Position numbers and translations under genes: made by a program. Positions 1-8,855 of a stretch of 64,000 bases of DNA are shown here, piece by piece. Below the pieces are notes generated by a model. That model saw nothing but the letters and a program-made list of their open reading frames with translations. It did not search any database and had not been told where the DNA came from. Every line of letters begins with the position of its first letter. Position 1 is the first letter of the stretch. The stretch comes from Sphingomonas sp. (GTDB taxonomy: Bacteria > Pseudomonadota > Alphaproteobacteria > Sphingomonadales > Sphingomonadaceae). Where the stretch lies: positions 1 to 64,000 of the forward strand of contig NZ_QFOB01000005.1 of the NCBI RefSeq assembly GCF_003248515.1, written 5' to 3'.

Positions 1-348
1 GGTCAGCAGAAATGCCTGCACGAGAAGATCATAGGGCTGTTCCCGCCAGGCAGGGTCGTCGAAGCGGCGGTCCTGGGGCAGCGGCTCGATTGCGGGAAGC
101 GTGTCGGGATCGCCGGCACGCCGGGCTGCATAATCAGCCAGTCGCATATATTTGCGACCCAGCTTGGCAGCCAGTTGCAACTGCTTGCCCGGAGAGATGG
201 CGAGATGGAGCGCCCAGTCCGACCATGCCTGAACCAGCGTTGCCGGAGACAGGCCATGCGTGGCCTGCGCCATCATCGCAGCCGCTGCATGATCGAGCGT
301 TTCAGCGATGCCGTCGAGGGGGTCGGTTTGGTGCTTATCGATCGACAT
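1..348 (-). CDS. phaC: PHA synthase, class I type, N-terminal part (runs off window)
   Basis: The minus-strand frame is open from the ATG at 346-348 to the window edge, giving 116 residues of the N-terminus. It reads MSIDKHQTD, then LSPATLVQAWSDWALHLAIS and PGKQLQLAAKLGRKYMRLADY, then DRRFDDPAWREQPYDLLVQA. This is the typical start of poly(3-hydroxyalkanoate) polymerase, where the segment with DRRF..PAW..NP.YD precedes the alpha/beta hydrolase core. The catalytic Cys-Asp-His lie outside the window. An AGGAGA ribosome site sits about 8 bases upstream. The family polymerises hydroxyacyl-CoA into storage granules in the cytoplasm. The upstream neighbour on the same strand is a TetR regulator, 114 bases away. 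Its role in controlling this gene is an inference. Confidence 0.85.
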   Translation of the reverse strand, partial: MSIDKHQTDPLDGIAETLDHAAAAMMAQATHGLSPATLVQAWSDWALHLAISPGKQLQLAAKLGRKYMRLADYAARRAGDPDTLPAIEPLPQDRRFDDPAWREQPYDLLVQAFLLT

Positions 349-462
349 GCTCGGTCTCCTGCAGCAGAGCTGCCATGCTCACACGCGGCCCAAACCCGCC
401 TACCGCGTTTTCCGCGGGCGTTCTGCGGCCTCCAGAAAGGTCGAGTGACTCCGCTTTGCTGT

Positions 463-1137
463 TTATCGCTGTGGAGGGCATGGCTCGCCGTGAAGCAAAG
501 TTTCGATAATGGTTTCCGCGATGAGAATTCGGGCGGCGTCCTCGGGAATCTCAGGGGCAAGAGATCGCAGGACCGTAGGAAAGCTGGCGGGTTGATTGGC
601 GGCGGCGCTCAGCAACGCGAAAAAGAGCGCAGGGTGACTCGCCCGGATTATGCCTTGCGCGATTCCGGCCTCGTAAAGCGTCCGACAACTTTCATAGGCA
701 GGATGGATCAGTTGTTCCGTAACCAGTGTCGACCGCTCAGACCTATCCGCCGCGTGCCGAACGACAAAATCCCTGACATAGGGGTGGTCTGAATAAAAAT
801 AGACTATACGAGGAATGGCATCACAAAGACGGTCGTAAACTGATCGGCTTTCGTCAGAGGCGATTCTGGATATATCGGATATTATCCCAGACGCACTTTT
901 AGTTATAGCGTCAAGGCAGGCATTCCAGAGTTGAGTCTTGCTTCCAAAGTGCACGCGGATCAGGTTTTGACTGACACCGGCCGCCGATGCGATTCCTCTC
1001 AGATCCGCGCGCTCAAATCCGTCATGCGAAAATGCGCAGATGGCGGCGGCCAGCAACTCCTGCCTGCCACCGGCCATATCCTTTGGCCTGCGCCCGCGGG
1101 GCGGAGCAACAGCAGGGAAGGCGGCCTCGGTCGGCAT
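463..1137 (-). CDS. TetR/AcrR family transcriptional regulator
   Basis: The protein has 224 residues. The N-terminal helix-turn-helix covers about residues 25-70, with RQELLAAAICAFSHDGFERA followed by DLRGIASAAGVSQNLIRVHF, the classic TetR pattern ending in a YYHF-like segment and GSK. The rest is a helical ligand-binding domain with no ligand signature I recognise. The ATG start is at 1135-1137. A near-perfect palindrome at 1150-1169 lies 13 bases upstream of that start, which fits autorepression. The next gene on the same strand is phaC, so it may control that gene, though this is only inferred from position. Confidence 0.9.
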   Translation of the reverse strand: MPTEAAFPAVAPPRGRRPKDMAGGRQELLAAAICAFSHDGFERADLRGIASAAGVSQNLIRVHFGSKTQLWNACLDAITKSASGIISDISRIASDESRSVYDRLCDAIPRIVYFYSDHPYVRDFVVRHAADRSERSTLVTEQLIHPAYESCRTLYEAGIAQGIIRASHPALFFALLSAAANQPASFPTVLRSLAPEIPEDAARILIAETIIETLLHGEPCPPQR

Positions 1138-1149
1138 AAACGGTCCATG

Positions 1150-1169
1150 ATATGTTCAACTGAACATAT
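1150..1169. promoter_or_regulatory. Inverted-repeat operator next to the TetR gene
   Basis: The sequence ATATGTTCA-AC-TGAACATAT has perfect 9-base arms and a 2-base centre. It ends 13 bases before the TetR gene start, in the usual place for an autoregulatory TetR operator. Binding by this particular TetR is an inference. Confidence 0.7.
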
Positions 1170-1533
1170 ATGATGGAATGCTCCGGCACAATATTTGTTT
1201 CGGGTGCAGTTCGAACGCGAAGCCGAGCCCGGGCTGCCGGGTTGCGGCCTCGCCAGGCGCTCCCAATGGGGCACGGACTGGGCACCCTGGCTCTTTCAGC
1301 TTGTCTTCGCCGGAGTCGCATCGCGGGTGATGATGCTTCTCCGTGGAATCTGCCGCCAGCTGCCTCGGCTCTCCGGCAGAGGCGGTAATTGCGGAGCGAG
1401 TCGATCAAATGCGACAAGCGCCGCCACCGTCACCTCCGGGCTCTGGTCGATGAGTCCCGACCATAATAGGTTCTACCTCCCTTTTCATGATATCGGATCT
1501 GATATCCTGCTGTAAGACTTCAGGAGGTGACCG
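1170..1533. other. Intergenic gap with no convincing gene
   Basis: This stretch separates the divergent TetR and LuxR-type genes. The open frames in it have arginine-rich, non-protein-like translations and are probably shadows. The only structure I see is the pair of GATATC palindromes at 1489-1506. Confidence 0.5.
1489..1506. promoter_or_regulatory. Two GATATC palindromes 12 bases apart upstream of the LuxR-type gene
   Basis: GATATC-GGATCT-GATATC lies 28 bases upstream of the TTG start of the LuxR-type regulator. Two six-base palindromes with a 12-base period could be a regulator site overlapping the promoter. No regulator is known for it. Confidence 0.3.
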
Positions 1534-2664
1534 TTGGCGTTCGCATCCTACAGATCGACCCTCGAAATCATTTATCACGCGGCGCGCGATCCGAGCGGCT
1601 GGTCAAACGCGCTCGAGCAGACCGCGGATTATGTCGGCGGCACGGGGGCGTTGATCGCGCATCACGACTTGTCCCGGAACGAGGGCTCGCTGATTGTTGG
1701 GCGGCTTCGCGAGGATCTCTCGGAATTGTACTTGCGCCGCTATGGCCGCAATCCGTTCAGTGTCGGCATCGTCCGTTATCCGCCCGGCAGCGTGCAGATC
1801 GCTGGACGCCTTGCCGATCCCGCAGCCGTCCGGAAGAGCGCCTTTCACGCAGATATCCTGGCGCCCCAGCGTATCGTCGAGAAATTGATGTTTGCCCATG
1901 CGCCGTTCATGACGCAGACGCACACCGGCGGCTTTGCGGTGACCTTGGACCATCGCGGCGCAGACGATGTTGAGCGTCGACGCAGACGAATGGCACGACT
2001 GGCGCCGCATCTGTCGACCGCGCTCGAATTGAATCACCTCGTGGCCGCACTTGCGACCAGCGGTCGACAGCTTCAGGCCGTGCTGGAGGCGATGCCGCTC
2101 GCAGCGATGATCGTCGATATCAGAGGGCGGATTGAAGCTCTCAATGCCGCCTGCGAGGACATACTATCGCGGGGCGACTGCCTGCGCGTCGAGCCTGGGC
2201 TGATCGTGACAACCGTCGATCCTGCCAATGCCGCCGCAATAGCTGCGCTGATAACGTCGGCATCTGGTCCCGATTCTGCTTCGCGCGTCTGTCGCCTCTA
2301 CGGCACATCGGGCGCTCTCCTTCTCGTCAAAGGCTCACCGCTGCCCGACAGCGTCGTCGAGGCCTGGGAAGGCCGGCCACACGGCGGCCGCGTGCTCCTG
2401 CAGATCATTGCCCCCTTCGGTGATCGTGACAATCCTCTCGACCGCAGTTGGCGCGACCTGTTCGGCCTCACGCGATCCGAGGCGCGCACCGCCACCCTGT
2501 TCGGGCGGGGGCTCTCTGCCGTCGAGACCGCAGATCGTCTGGGCGTTAGTGTCACGACCGTCCGCACCCACATCGCGCACTGCTTCAGCAAGACCGGCGT
2601 GCACTCCCAGGCGGCATTGGCGCGGCTTATGGTCGCAGTCCAGCAACTCGACCGAAGGCCCTGA
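1534..2664 (+). CDS. LuxR-family regulator with C-terminal helix-turn-helix
   Basis: The protein has 376 residues. The start is a TTG at 1534, chosen because AGGAGGTGA lies at 1522-1530. Roughly residues 1-170 form an uncharacterised sensory region, and residues 175-300 look PAS-like (LEAMPLAAMIVDIRGRIEAL). The GerE/LuxR-type DNA-binding domain is at the C-terminus, with LTRSEARTATLFGRGLSAVE and TADRLGVSVTTVRTHIAHCF. There is no autoinducer-binding signature. This architecture is common among orphan LuxR regulators in sphingomonads. Its target is unknown, and the neighbours (TetR/phaC on one side, a broken PEP-CTERM gene on the other) do not reveal one. Confidence 0.85.
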   Translation: MAFASYRSTLEIIYHAARDPSGWSNALEQTADYVGGTGALIAHHDLSRNEGSLIVGRLREDLSELYLRRYGRNPFSVGIVRYPPGSVQIAGRLADPAAVRKSAFHADILAPQRIVEKLMFAHAPFMTQTHTGGFAVTLDHRGADDVERRRRRMARLAPHLSTALELNHLVAALATSGRQLQAVLEAMPLAAMIVDIRGRIEALNAACEDILSRGDCLRVEPGLIVTTVDPANAAAIAALITSASGPDSASRVCRLYGTSGALLLVKGSPLPDSVVEAWEGRPHGGRVLLQIIAPFGDRDNPLDRSWRDLFGLTRSEARTATLFGRGLSAVETADRLGVSVTTVRTHIAHCFSKTGVHSQAALARLMVAVQQLDRRP

Positions 2665-2806
2665 GCCTCGTTCTGGTCTCAGATTGTGCGTGTCGTCTCA
2701 TCAGATCTGATGAGGGGTTCCGAAGCGGTTGCTGGCAGGATCGATCATATCGGTCGATCCGGAATCCACGGGGGTCGCCCGCGGATTGTCTGAAAAGGGG
2801 GCGGCT

Positions 2807-3098
2807 ATGAAGCGGGGTAGCATGACTGTTGGACGATATCGTTCGGGTTTTCGCCGGGGCATAGGCGCGACGCTTCTCGCAATCGCGCCGCTTGGCATGG
2901 GGTTTGGACTGTCCGCACCGGCGGCTGCAACGTCGCTCCTCGAACAGATCTCGCCGACGCCGGCCGTTTATACGCTCAATACGGATTATGCTCTTTCGGG
3001 TTCCCGAGCCTGCTTCGTGGGCGATGATGCTTGTAGGTTTCGCCGCGATCGGGACGGCCTTCCGCCGACGAGGAGCGTTCATCGCGCACGCGGCCTGA
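2807..3098 (+). pseudogene. Remnant of a PEP-CTERM sorted exoprotein gene
   Basis: An ATG at 2807 with an AAGGGGG ribosome site begins a frame carrying a signal peptide (GIGATLLAIAPLGMGFGLSA then PAAATS). About 60 residues in, near 2985-2995, the sense switches frame to VPEPASWAMMLVGFAAIGTA-FRRR, ending at the TGA at 3096-3098. The second part is a typical sphingomonad PEP-CTERM anchor: a Val-Pro-Glu-Pro motif, a transmembrane segment, then an Arg cluster. Intact members usually have 150 or more residues between signal and anchor. Here only about 25 remain and the frame is broken, so I call it a decayed gene with an internal deletion. Intact family members are processed by an exosortase and exported. 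Confidence 0.7.
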
Positions 3099-3174
3099 GC
3101 TCCTGCTTGTTCAGCGTGTTTCGCGCCGGCCGCGCGATCAAATCTAGCCTGCGGTGGACTCGGGGCCGCCGCAT

Positions 3175-3325
3175 CGAGTGGCGATTACATCGTGCCCGGC
3201 AAGGTGCCGCGGAACGGCTATTTCGAAGCCTTAATGGCCGCCTGCGCGACGAACGTCTCAACGAGACGCTATTTGCGTCTTTGAGCCATACCCGTTCGGT
3301 GCTGAGAAATTGGGCACGACCATGA
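3175..3325 (+). mobile_element. IS3-family transposase (OrfB) C-terminal fragment
   Basis: Two overlapping frames together resemble the end of the DDE integrase domain of IS3-family (IS407-like) transposases. From 3183 one frame reads DYIVPGKVPRNGYFEA. A second frame then continues SLNGRLRDERLNETLFASLS followed by HTRSVLRNWARP. Intact proteins have the pattern PGKPQQNGFVESFNGRLRDE at this point, so a frameshift lies near 3228. No inverted repeats or OrfA were found nearby. It is an old scrap and cannot move. It lies directly after the broken PEP-CTERM gene and may mark the event that damaged it. Confidence 0.6.
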
Positions 3326-3517
3326 CAACCATGTGAGGTAGCGTCGCGATATGGGGGGCTGACGCCCGCTGATGCTGCCAGACGGCCCGTGCAAGCCCGC
3401 CCAGATGGACACCATTTCGACTTATAATCGAAGAAACACGGGGAGCACGCCAGCGACCAAGCGGCGCGGCCAGCGCTTGCACGGATTCCCGATCAGTTCG
3501 GGAGAGCAGGGCTCAGA

Positions 3518-5089
3518 TTATGTCTTCACTCTCAAGTCAGTGCCCATGCTCAGGATTGTGATCGCCGCAAGCAGCATGACAGCACCGGCAAAGGCCATGG
3601 TCCAGATCGGTTCGGCCGGAAAGAAATGATGCATGATCGTGCCCATCACCGTCGCCACCAGCAGCTGCGGAATGACGACGAAGGCGTTGAACAGCCCCAT
3701 ATAAATGCCGAGCTTGGCTTGCGGCACGCTGGATGCCAGCATCGCGTAGGGCATGGCGAGGGTCGACGCCCAGGCGATACCGATCGCTACTTCCGACAAG
3801 AGCAGCGCCCGCGCATCGCGCAGAACGAGGAAGGAAAGGAAACCGACCGCACCGAGGGTCAGCGCCAGCGCATGAGTCTGTGCCTGGCCGATGCGGCGGG
3901 CCAGTGGCTGAAGCAGGAAGGGGGCGGCAAAAGCGGCGACGCCATTATAGGTGGCAAAGAGGATGCCGACCCAATTGCCGCCCTCATTGTAGGCGGGGCT
4001 GCTCGGGTCGGCCGAACCGAAGAAATATTGGGCGACGACAGGCGTGGTATAAATCCACATGATGAACAGCGCCGACCAGGTAAAGAACTGGACCAGCGCC
4101 AGCTTCTTCATCATCGCCGGCATGGTCGCGAAATTGCCGACGATGTGGTTCAGCAGATTGTCGGTCCGCCCGCGGGCATGTAGCCTCCGGGCGACGATGC
4201 GGGCGATGCCATAGGCTGCGAGCAGGCAGCCGAGCAGATAGAGTTCCTTTTCCAGCGCCCAGCCCCGGACTGCGGCCACGATGGCAAAGCCGGCGATGAT
4301 CCATAGCGGACCGCCGGCGGGGACAGGTGGCGCTTCCTGCTCGGTCGTCGTTTCAGTCTCGCTGGCAAAGCCGGCCATCTGTTCGGGCGAATATTCGCGG
4401 GTGCTGAGCACTGTCCAGAGCACGGCGAGAAAGAGCGCCGCGCCGCCGATATAGAAGCTGATGCGCACCGTGTCGGGGATCATGCCGGCGGACGCGACAT
4501 TGGAGACGCCCATCTGGTCGAGCAGCCAGGGGGTGGACGAGCCTACCACCGCGCCCGTGCCGATGAAGGCGGTCTGGATAGCATAGCCGGCCATATGCTG
4601 CTCCTTTGCCAGCATGTCGCCGACAAAGGCACGGAACGGCTCCATTGAGACGTTGAGCGAGGCGTCGAGAATCCAGAGCATCACAGCGGCGGCCATCAGG
4701 CCGGGCGCATTGGGCATGCCGAACAGGGCGAGCGCTGCGAACAGCGCGCCGGCGAAGAAATAGGGCCGGCGCCGGCCGAGGCGGCACCAGGTGCGGTCGC
4801 TATAATGACCGATGATCGGCTGGACCAGCAGGCCGGTCAGTGGTGCGGCGATCCACAACAGGGCGAGATTGTCGAGATTCTCCCCCAGCGACTGGAAGAT
4901 TCGGGACATGTTGGCGTTCTGCAACGCAAAGCCGATCTGGATGCCGAAGAAGCCGAAGCTGATATTACACAGCCCCCGGAAGCCTTGTCGGGGCCGGCCG
5001 TCGGACGTCGCTGTCCCCTGTGCCAGCCGCGTTTCATTCATCCCAGCCATCCCCATCCTTCGCCTTAAATTCTTACGTTTGCCGCGCAT
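3518..5089 (-). CDS. MFS sugar transporter (maltose/alpha-glucoside type)
   Basis: The protein has up to 523 residues with about 12 hydrophobic segments. The N-terminal half carries YSDRTWCRLGRRRPYFFAGA, the loop 2-3 signature of MFS and glycoside-type carriers (SDRxxxxxGRRRP). The central cytoplasmic loop is long and acidic (ASETETTTEQEAPP). The family is that of proton-coupled sucrose/maltose carriers found in sphingomonads and Caulobacter. The start is uncertain: the first ATG is at 5089, but the in-frame ATGs at 5053, 5047 and 5038 (MGM, MAGMNETRL, MNETRL) also have purine-rich stretches upstream. It follows the GH97 gene by 102 bases on the same strand, so it probably brings the released sugars into the cytoplasm. 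Confidence 0.87.
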   Translation of the reverse strand: MRGKRKNLRRRMGMAGMNETRLAQGTATSDGRPRQGFRGLCNISFGFFGIQIGFALQNANMSRIFQSLGENLDNLALLWIAAPLTGLLVQPIIGHYSDRTWCRLGRRRPYFFAGALFAALALFGMPNAPGLMAAAVMLWILDASLNVSMEPFRAFVGDMLAKEQHMAGYAIQTAFIGTGAVVGSSTPWLLDQMGVSNVASAGMIPDTVRISFYIGGAALFLAVLWTVLSTREYSPEQMAGFASETETTTEQEAPPVPAGGPLWIIAGFAIVAAVRGWALEKELYLLGCLLAAYGIARIVARRLHARGRTDNLLNHIVGNFATMPAMMKKLALVQFFTWSALFIMWIYTTPVVAQYFFGSADPSSPAYNEGGNWVGILFATYNGVAAFAAPFLLQPLARRIGQAQTHALALTLGAVGFLSFLVLRDARALLLSEVAIGIAWASTLAMPYAMLASSVPQAKLGIYMGLFNAFVVIPQLLVATVMGTIMHHFFPAEPIWTMAFAGAVMLLAAITILSMGTDLRVKT

Positions 5090-5191
5090 TTTGACATTTA
5101 TTTGCCTGCAGATGATCCCGTCGGAGAGTGAGGCGGGCAGAGTGACGAGGCCAGTCTGTAGGGATGCGGCCTCGTAGGAAGGCCATGACCC

Positions 5192-7246
5192 TCACTGTCT
5201 GCGCTTCTCGCCGCTGGCAACGAAGCGGATCGCCTGACCGCCGCCGGGTGCAAGGTCGAGGCTGAGGACGTCGCCCTTCTTCACCTGCTTCTTTTCGATG
5301 ACGATCGCGTGGCGGGCATCGGTGCGATAGGTGGCACCGGGGCCATCGCGATAGATTTCCGCGGTATAACCGCGGCCCGCGTCGAGGAAGTCGAGCGTCA
5401 CCTTGCTGGAGCGTGCCTGTTCATCGCCCACGGCGCCCAGATACCAGTCGTCGCTGCCCTTCGCCTTGCGCGCGATGGTGGCATAGTCGCCGACCTCGCC
5501 ATTCAGCGCCCGGGTGTCGGACCAGTCGGTCGGTACATCCTTGATGAACTGGAAGGGGCCGGGATATTTGGCGTAATTTTCCGGCGTGTCGGCCGCCATC
5601 ACCACAGGTGAATAGAGGACGACATAAAGAGCGAGTTGCTTGGCGATGGTCGAATGGATGGCGCTGCCTTCCGAGCCCGACAGGCTGAGAACGCCGGGGG
5701 TGAAGTCCATCGGGCCGCCCAGCAACTGGGTGAAGATCAGGTTCGCCTCATGCTCGGGCGGGTTCTTGCCGCCGACCCAGGCATTATACTCCATGCCCCG
5801 TCCGCCTTCGCGCGCGATCCAATTGGGATAAGTGCGGCGCAGGCCCGTATCCTTGACCGGTTCGTGGCTGTCGATGCTGACATGATATTTGGCGGCGGTC
5901 TGCACGACGCGCAGATAATGGTTCACCATCCACTGGCCTTCATGCCACTCGCGATGCTTCGAGCCATCGGCGTCGACCCGCTCGATCTGGCCCGCATCGG
6001 TGACATAGCCGGTCTTCACCACTTGCTCGCCATGGTCGGCCGCCCATTTGAACGCGGTGTCGAGCTGGCCGTCATAGTGGCTGGCCGAGCCGCCGGTTTC
6101 ATGATGGCCGATCAGGGCGACGCTCTTCGACTTCGCATAGGTGGCGAGGCTGTCCGCATCAAAATCTTCGGTCGGCTGCGAGAAGTTCATTTGATTGCCA
6201 TTGCCGAACCAGTTTCCGTCCCAGCCGACATTCCAGCCTTCGACCAGCACGGCAGGGATGCCGCTGGCGGCGGCGAAATCGATATAGCGACGGACATTGG
6301 CAGTGGTGGCGCCATGCTTTGGGCCGCGCGCCCAGGTCCATTCGCCCTTGATCATGTTCCACCAGACGCCGACGAACTTGCCCGGCCTGATCCAGGAAAC
6401 ATCCCCGAGCTTGTTCGGTTCGTTGAGGTTCAGGATCATGTGGTTCATGTAGAGGCCGGGGGCATCGTCGGCGACGGCGATGGTGCGCCAGGGGGTAGAG
6501 AAGCCGGCGTCGCGTGACACCTTGGGCGCGCCCGAACCGGGCGTCAGCGCGGCGCGGAAGGTATTCCCTTCGGCGCGGGCGAGATTCATGCCGGCATAGT
6601 CGACCAGAGCGGCCTCATGCAGCGCGACATGGGTGCCGTCGGCCAGCTTCACCGTCATCACTGTCTGGGCGGTGCCGACAGCATCGAGTGGTGTGCGGTT
6701 GTAGAGATATTCCTCGCGGTTCCACTCATAGGCGGGCTTCCACCAGGCGGTGCCGCCCTGCGCGAAGGCGAACTGGGTCAATTCCTCGGCGATATTGGCG
6801 TGATGGAGGTGGGCCTGGTCGGGCAGCGTGTAGCGGAAGGCGACGCCGTCATCGAACAGGCGGAAGGTCACGTCCATCTCGCGCTGGAGATCGCCCTTTT
6901 CGTGGAAGACCAGCTTCAGCTCATTATGATGGTCGCGGATCGTGGTCCATTCGCCCCAGGGCTGCGTCCAGCTGCTGTCGCTGCCCGCCTGCTTGCTGTC
7001 GGCCAGCGTCAGGTTGCGCTCGATCTTGGGTGCGTCGGTGAACATGAAGCCCAGGCGACTGTCGGCAATCAGTGGTTTGCCGTTGCGCTGCACGGCATAG
7101 CTGGGGCGTCCCTCGCCATCGAGACTGATGGTGAGGGTGATATGGCCGTCGGGCGAGGATGCCTTGGCCACCACGTCGGCGCGCGCGGCGGCGGGCGCGA
7201 GCGCCAGGGCGATGAGGGGCAATGCGAGCGCGGTCAGTCGCGTCAT
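5192..7246 (-). CDS. GH97 family alpha-glucosidase, exported
   Basis: The protein has 684 residues from the ATG at 7246, which has AAGGA upstream. The longer open frame above it is the antisense shadow of the next gene. The signal peptide is MTRLTALALPLIALALAPAA-ARA. GH97 signatures are visible: the N-terminal beta-sandwich (HITLTISLDGEGRPSYAVQR), VEGWNVGWDGNW in the barrel, DSHEPVKDTGLRRTYPN, and REGGRGMEYN. The glutamates in these last three motifs match the calcium and catalytic glutamates of the inverting SusB-type members. The family cleaves the non-reducing end of maltooligosaccharides in the periplasm. It lies 10 bases after the GH13 glucosidase gene in the same operon. Confidence 0.92.
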   Translation of the reverse strand: MTRLTALALPLIALALAPAAARADVVAKASSPDGHITLTISLDGEGRPSYAVQRNGKPLIADSRLGFMFTDAPKIERNLTLADSKQAGSDSSWTQPWGEWTTIRDHHNELKLVFHEKGDLQREMDVTFRLFDDGVAFRYTLPDQAHLHHANIAEELTQFAFAQGGTAWWKPAYEWNREEYLYNRTPLDAVGTAQTVMTVKLADGTHVALHEAALVDYAGMNLARAEGNTFRAALTPGSGAPKVSRDAGFSTPWRTIAVADDAPGLYMNHMILNLNEPNKLGDVSWIRPGKFVGVWWNMIKGEWTWARGPKHGATTANVRRYIDFAAASGIPAVLVEGWNVGWDGNWFGNGNQMNFSQPTEDFDADSLATYAKSKSVALIGHHETGGSASHYDGQLDTAFKWAADHGEQVVKTGYVTDAGQIERVDADGSKHREWHEGQWMVNHYLRVVQTAAKYHVSIDSHEPVKDTGLRRTYPNWIAREGGRGMEYNAWVGGKNPPEHEANLIFTQLLGGPMDFTPGVLSLSGSEGSAIHSTIAKQLALYVVLYSPVVMAADTPENYAKYPGPFQFIKDVPTDWSDTRALNGEVGDYATIARKAKGSDDWYLGAVGDEQARSSKVTLDFLDAGRGYTAEIYRDGPGATYRTDARHAIVIEKKQVKKGDVLSLDLAPGGGQAIRFVASGEKRRQ

Positions 7247-7256
7247 GGGGACGTCC

Positions 7257-8855
7257 TTAAACGTGGAAGGCGGCGACGAGGCCGGATGCGGGGGCGAAAT
7301 TCCAGTCGGTGATGCGGCCGGTCGACAGTTCAACCTGCCAGCGTGCCGCATCGGCCGGGCGCCAGGCGATGGGGCCGGTGCCGAGATTGAAGATGCAGAG
7401 GCGCTGCTGCCCGTCCTGTATCCGTTCGAAGGCGAGCAGATCGTCGGGCGTGTCGAGGAAATCGATTGTGCCGCAGCGCAACGCTGGGGTGGCGTTGCGC
7501 AGGGCCAGCACTTCGCGCGTCCAGTGGAGCAGCGAGGCGGGGTCGCTCTCTTGCTCATCGACGGCGAGCGCGCGATGCGCCTCTCCCACCGGTAGCCAGG
7601 GTTTCCTGTTGGAGAAGCCGAGCCAGGGCGCCGCGCCGGCCCAGGGCATCGGTGTCCGCGCGCCATCGCGCGACAACGTCAGCGGCCAGTTGGCGATCGC
7701 CTCGGGATCCCGCAGATCCTCAAACGCGATATCGACCTGCGGCAGGCCCAGTTCCTCGCCATAATAGAGGAAGATATTGCCACGCAGGCAGGCGAGCAGC
7801 AGCATCTTCATCCGGCAGTAGACATGGACGTCGATGTCGCCCGCCCAGCGCGAGATGGCGCGCGGCGCGTCATGGTTTTCAAACGCCCAGCTTGGCCAGC
7901 CGATCCCCTGTTCCGCCGGCCAGCGCGACAACGCGGCCTTCAGGAAAGGCGCAGTCAGCTTGGGGGCGTAGAGAAAGTCGAAGCCATAGGCAGTGTTGAG
8001 GCGGTGATCTCCTTCCGTGAAGGCCTTCATCTCCGCATCGCTGTCATCCCCACCGACTTCGGCGACGGTGAAGCGATCGGGATATTCGTCGAACACCGCA
8101 CGCACCTTTTCCAGGAACAGCGGAATGTCCGGATGGCTCTGGCTGTAGCGCTTGATCTGGAAATCATAGGGGCGTGTGCGGGTGCGGCCGTCTTCCGGTG
8201 CGGGTGGATTGTCGCGCAGATTCGGGTCGGGCATCGAATGGTTGATCGCGTCAATGCGGAAGCCGTCGACGCCGCGATCGAGCCAGAAGCGGACGATGTC
8301 CAGCACCGCGGCCTGCACCTTGCCATTGTGCAGATTGATCTGCGGCTGTTCCTTGAGGAAATTGTGCATGTAGTATTGGCCACGCCGCGCGTCCCAGGTC
8401 CAGGCCGCGCCGCCGAATACCGACTGCCAGTTGTTGGGCGGGGTGCCGTCCGGCTTTGCATCGGCCCAGACATACCAGTCTGCATGAGCATTGCCGCGGC
8501 TGGAGCGGCTCTCGATGAACCAGGGATGTTCGTCGGAGGTATGGGCCCAGACCTGATCGACGATGATGCGCAGTCCGAGGTCATGGGCGCGGGCGATCAG
8601 CGCATCGAAATCGGAGAGCGTGCCGAAGATCGGATCGACATCGCAATAGTCCGACACGTCATAACCGAAATCGCGCATCGGGCTCTTGAAGAAGGGCGAC
8701 AGCCATATGGCATCGACGCCGAGCGAGGCGACATAGGAAAGATGGGCGGTGATGCCGGCGAGATCGCCGACGCCGTCGCCGTTCGAGTCGGCAAAGCTGC
8801 GTGGATAGATCTGGTAGATGGTGGCGCCGCGCCACCAGGGGGCCGTGTCGGTCAT
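7257..8855 (-). CDS. GH13 alpha-glucosidase (GH13_23-like), cytoplasmic
   Basis: The protein has 532 residues and starts MTDTAPWWRGATIYQIYPRS with no signal peptide, so it should act in the cytoplasm. The catalytic triad is visible: nucleophile Asp202 in GFRIDAINH, acid/base Glu266 in FTVAEVGG, and Asp329 in FENHD. The calcium/metal-type loop SNGDGVGDLAGI is near residue 24. Length and motifs match alpha-glucosidases of the Halomonas HaG group, which split maltose and short alpha-glucosides. Its ATG overlaps the end of the amylase gene by 4 bases (8852-8855), so the two are translationally coupled. Confidence 0.92.
   Translation of the reverse strand: MTDTAPWWRGATIYQIYPRSFADSNGDGVGDLAGITAHLSYVASLGVDAIWLSPFFKSPMRDFGYDVSDYCDVDPIFGTLSDFDALIARAHDLGLRIIVDQVWAHTSDEHPWFIESRSSRGNAHADWYVWADAKPDGTPPNNWQSVFGGAAWTWDARRGQYYMHNFLKEQPQINLHNGKVQAAVLDIVRFWLDRGVDGFRIDAINHSMPDPNLRDNPPAPEDGRTRTRPYDFQIKRYSQSHPDIPLFLEKVRAVFDEYPDRFTVAEVGGDDSDAEMKAFTEGDHRLNTAYGFDFLYAPKLTAPFLKAALSRWPAEQGIGWPSWAFENHDAPRAISRWAGDIDVHVYCRMKMLLLACLRGNIFLYYGEELGLPQVDIAFEDLRDPEAIANWPLTLSRDGARTPMPWAGAAPWLGFSNRKPWLPVGEAHRALAVDEQESDPASLLHWTREVLALRNATPALRCGTIDFLDTPDDLLAFERIQDGQQRLCIFNLGTGPIAWRPADAARWQVELSTGRITDWNFAPASGLVAAFHV

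Noticed and set aside
3341..3517. Continuation of the IS3 element toward the MFS gene
   Set aside because: No transposase-like translation or terminal inverted repeat could be seen in this stretch.
7246..7666. Longer N-terminus for the GH97 enzyme
   Set aside because: The extra residues are an out-of-frame reading of the GH13 gene; the ATG at 7246 has a ribosome site and begins a signal peptide.
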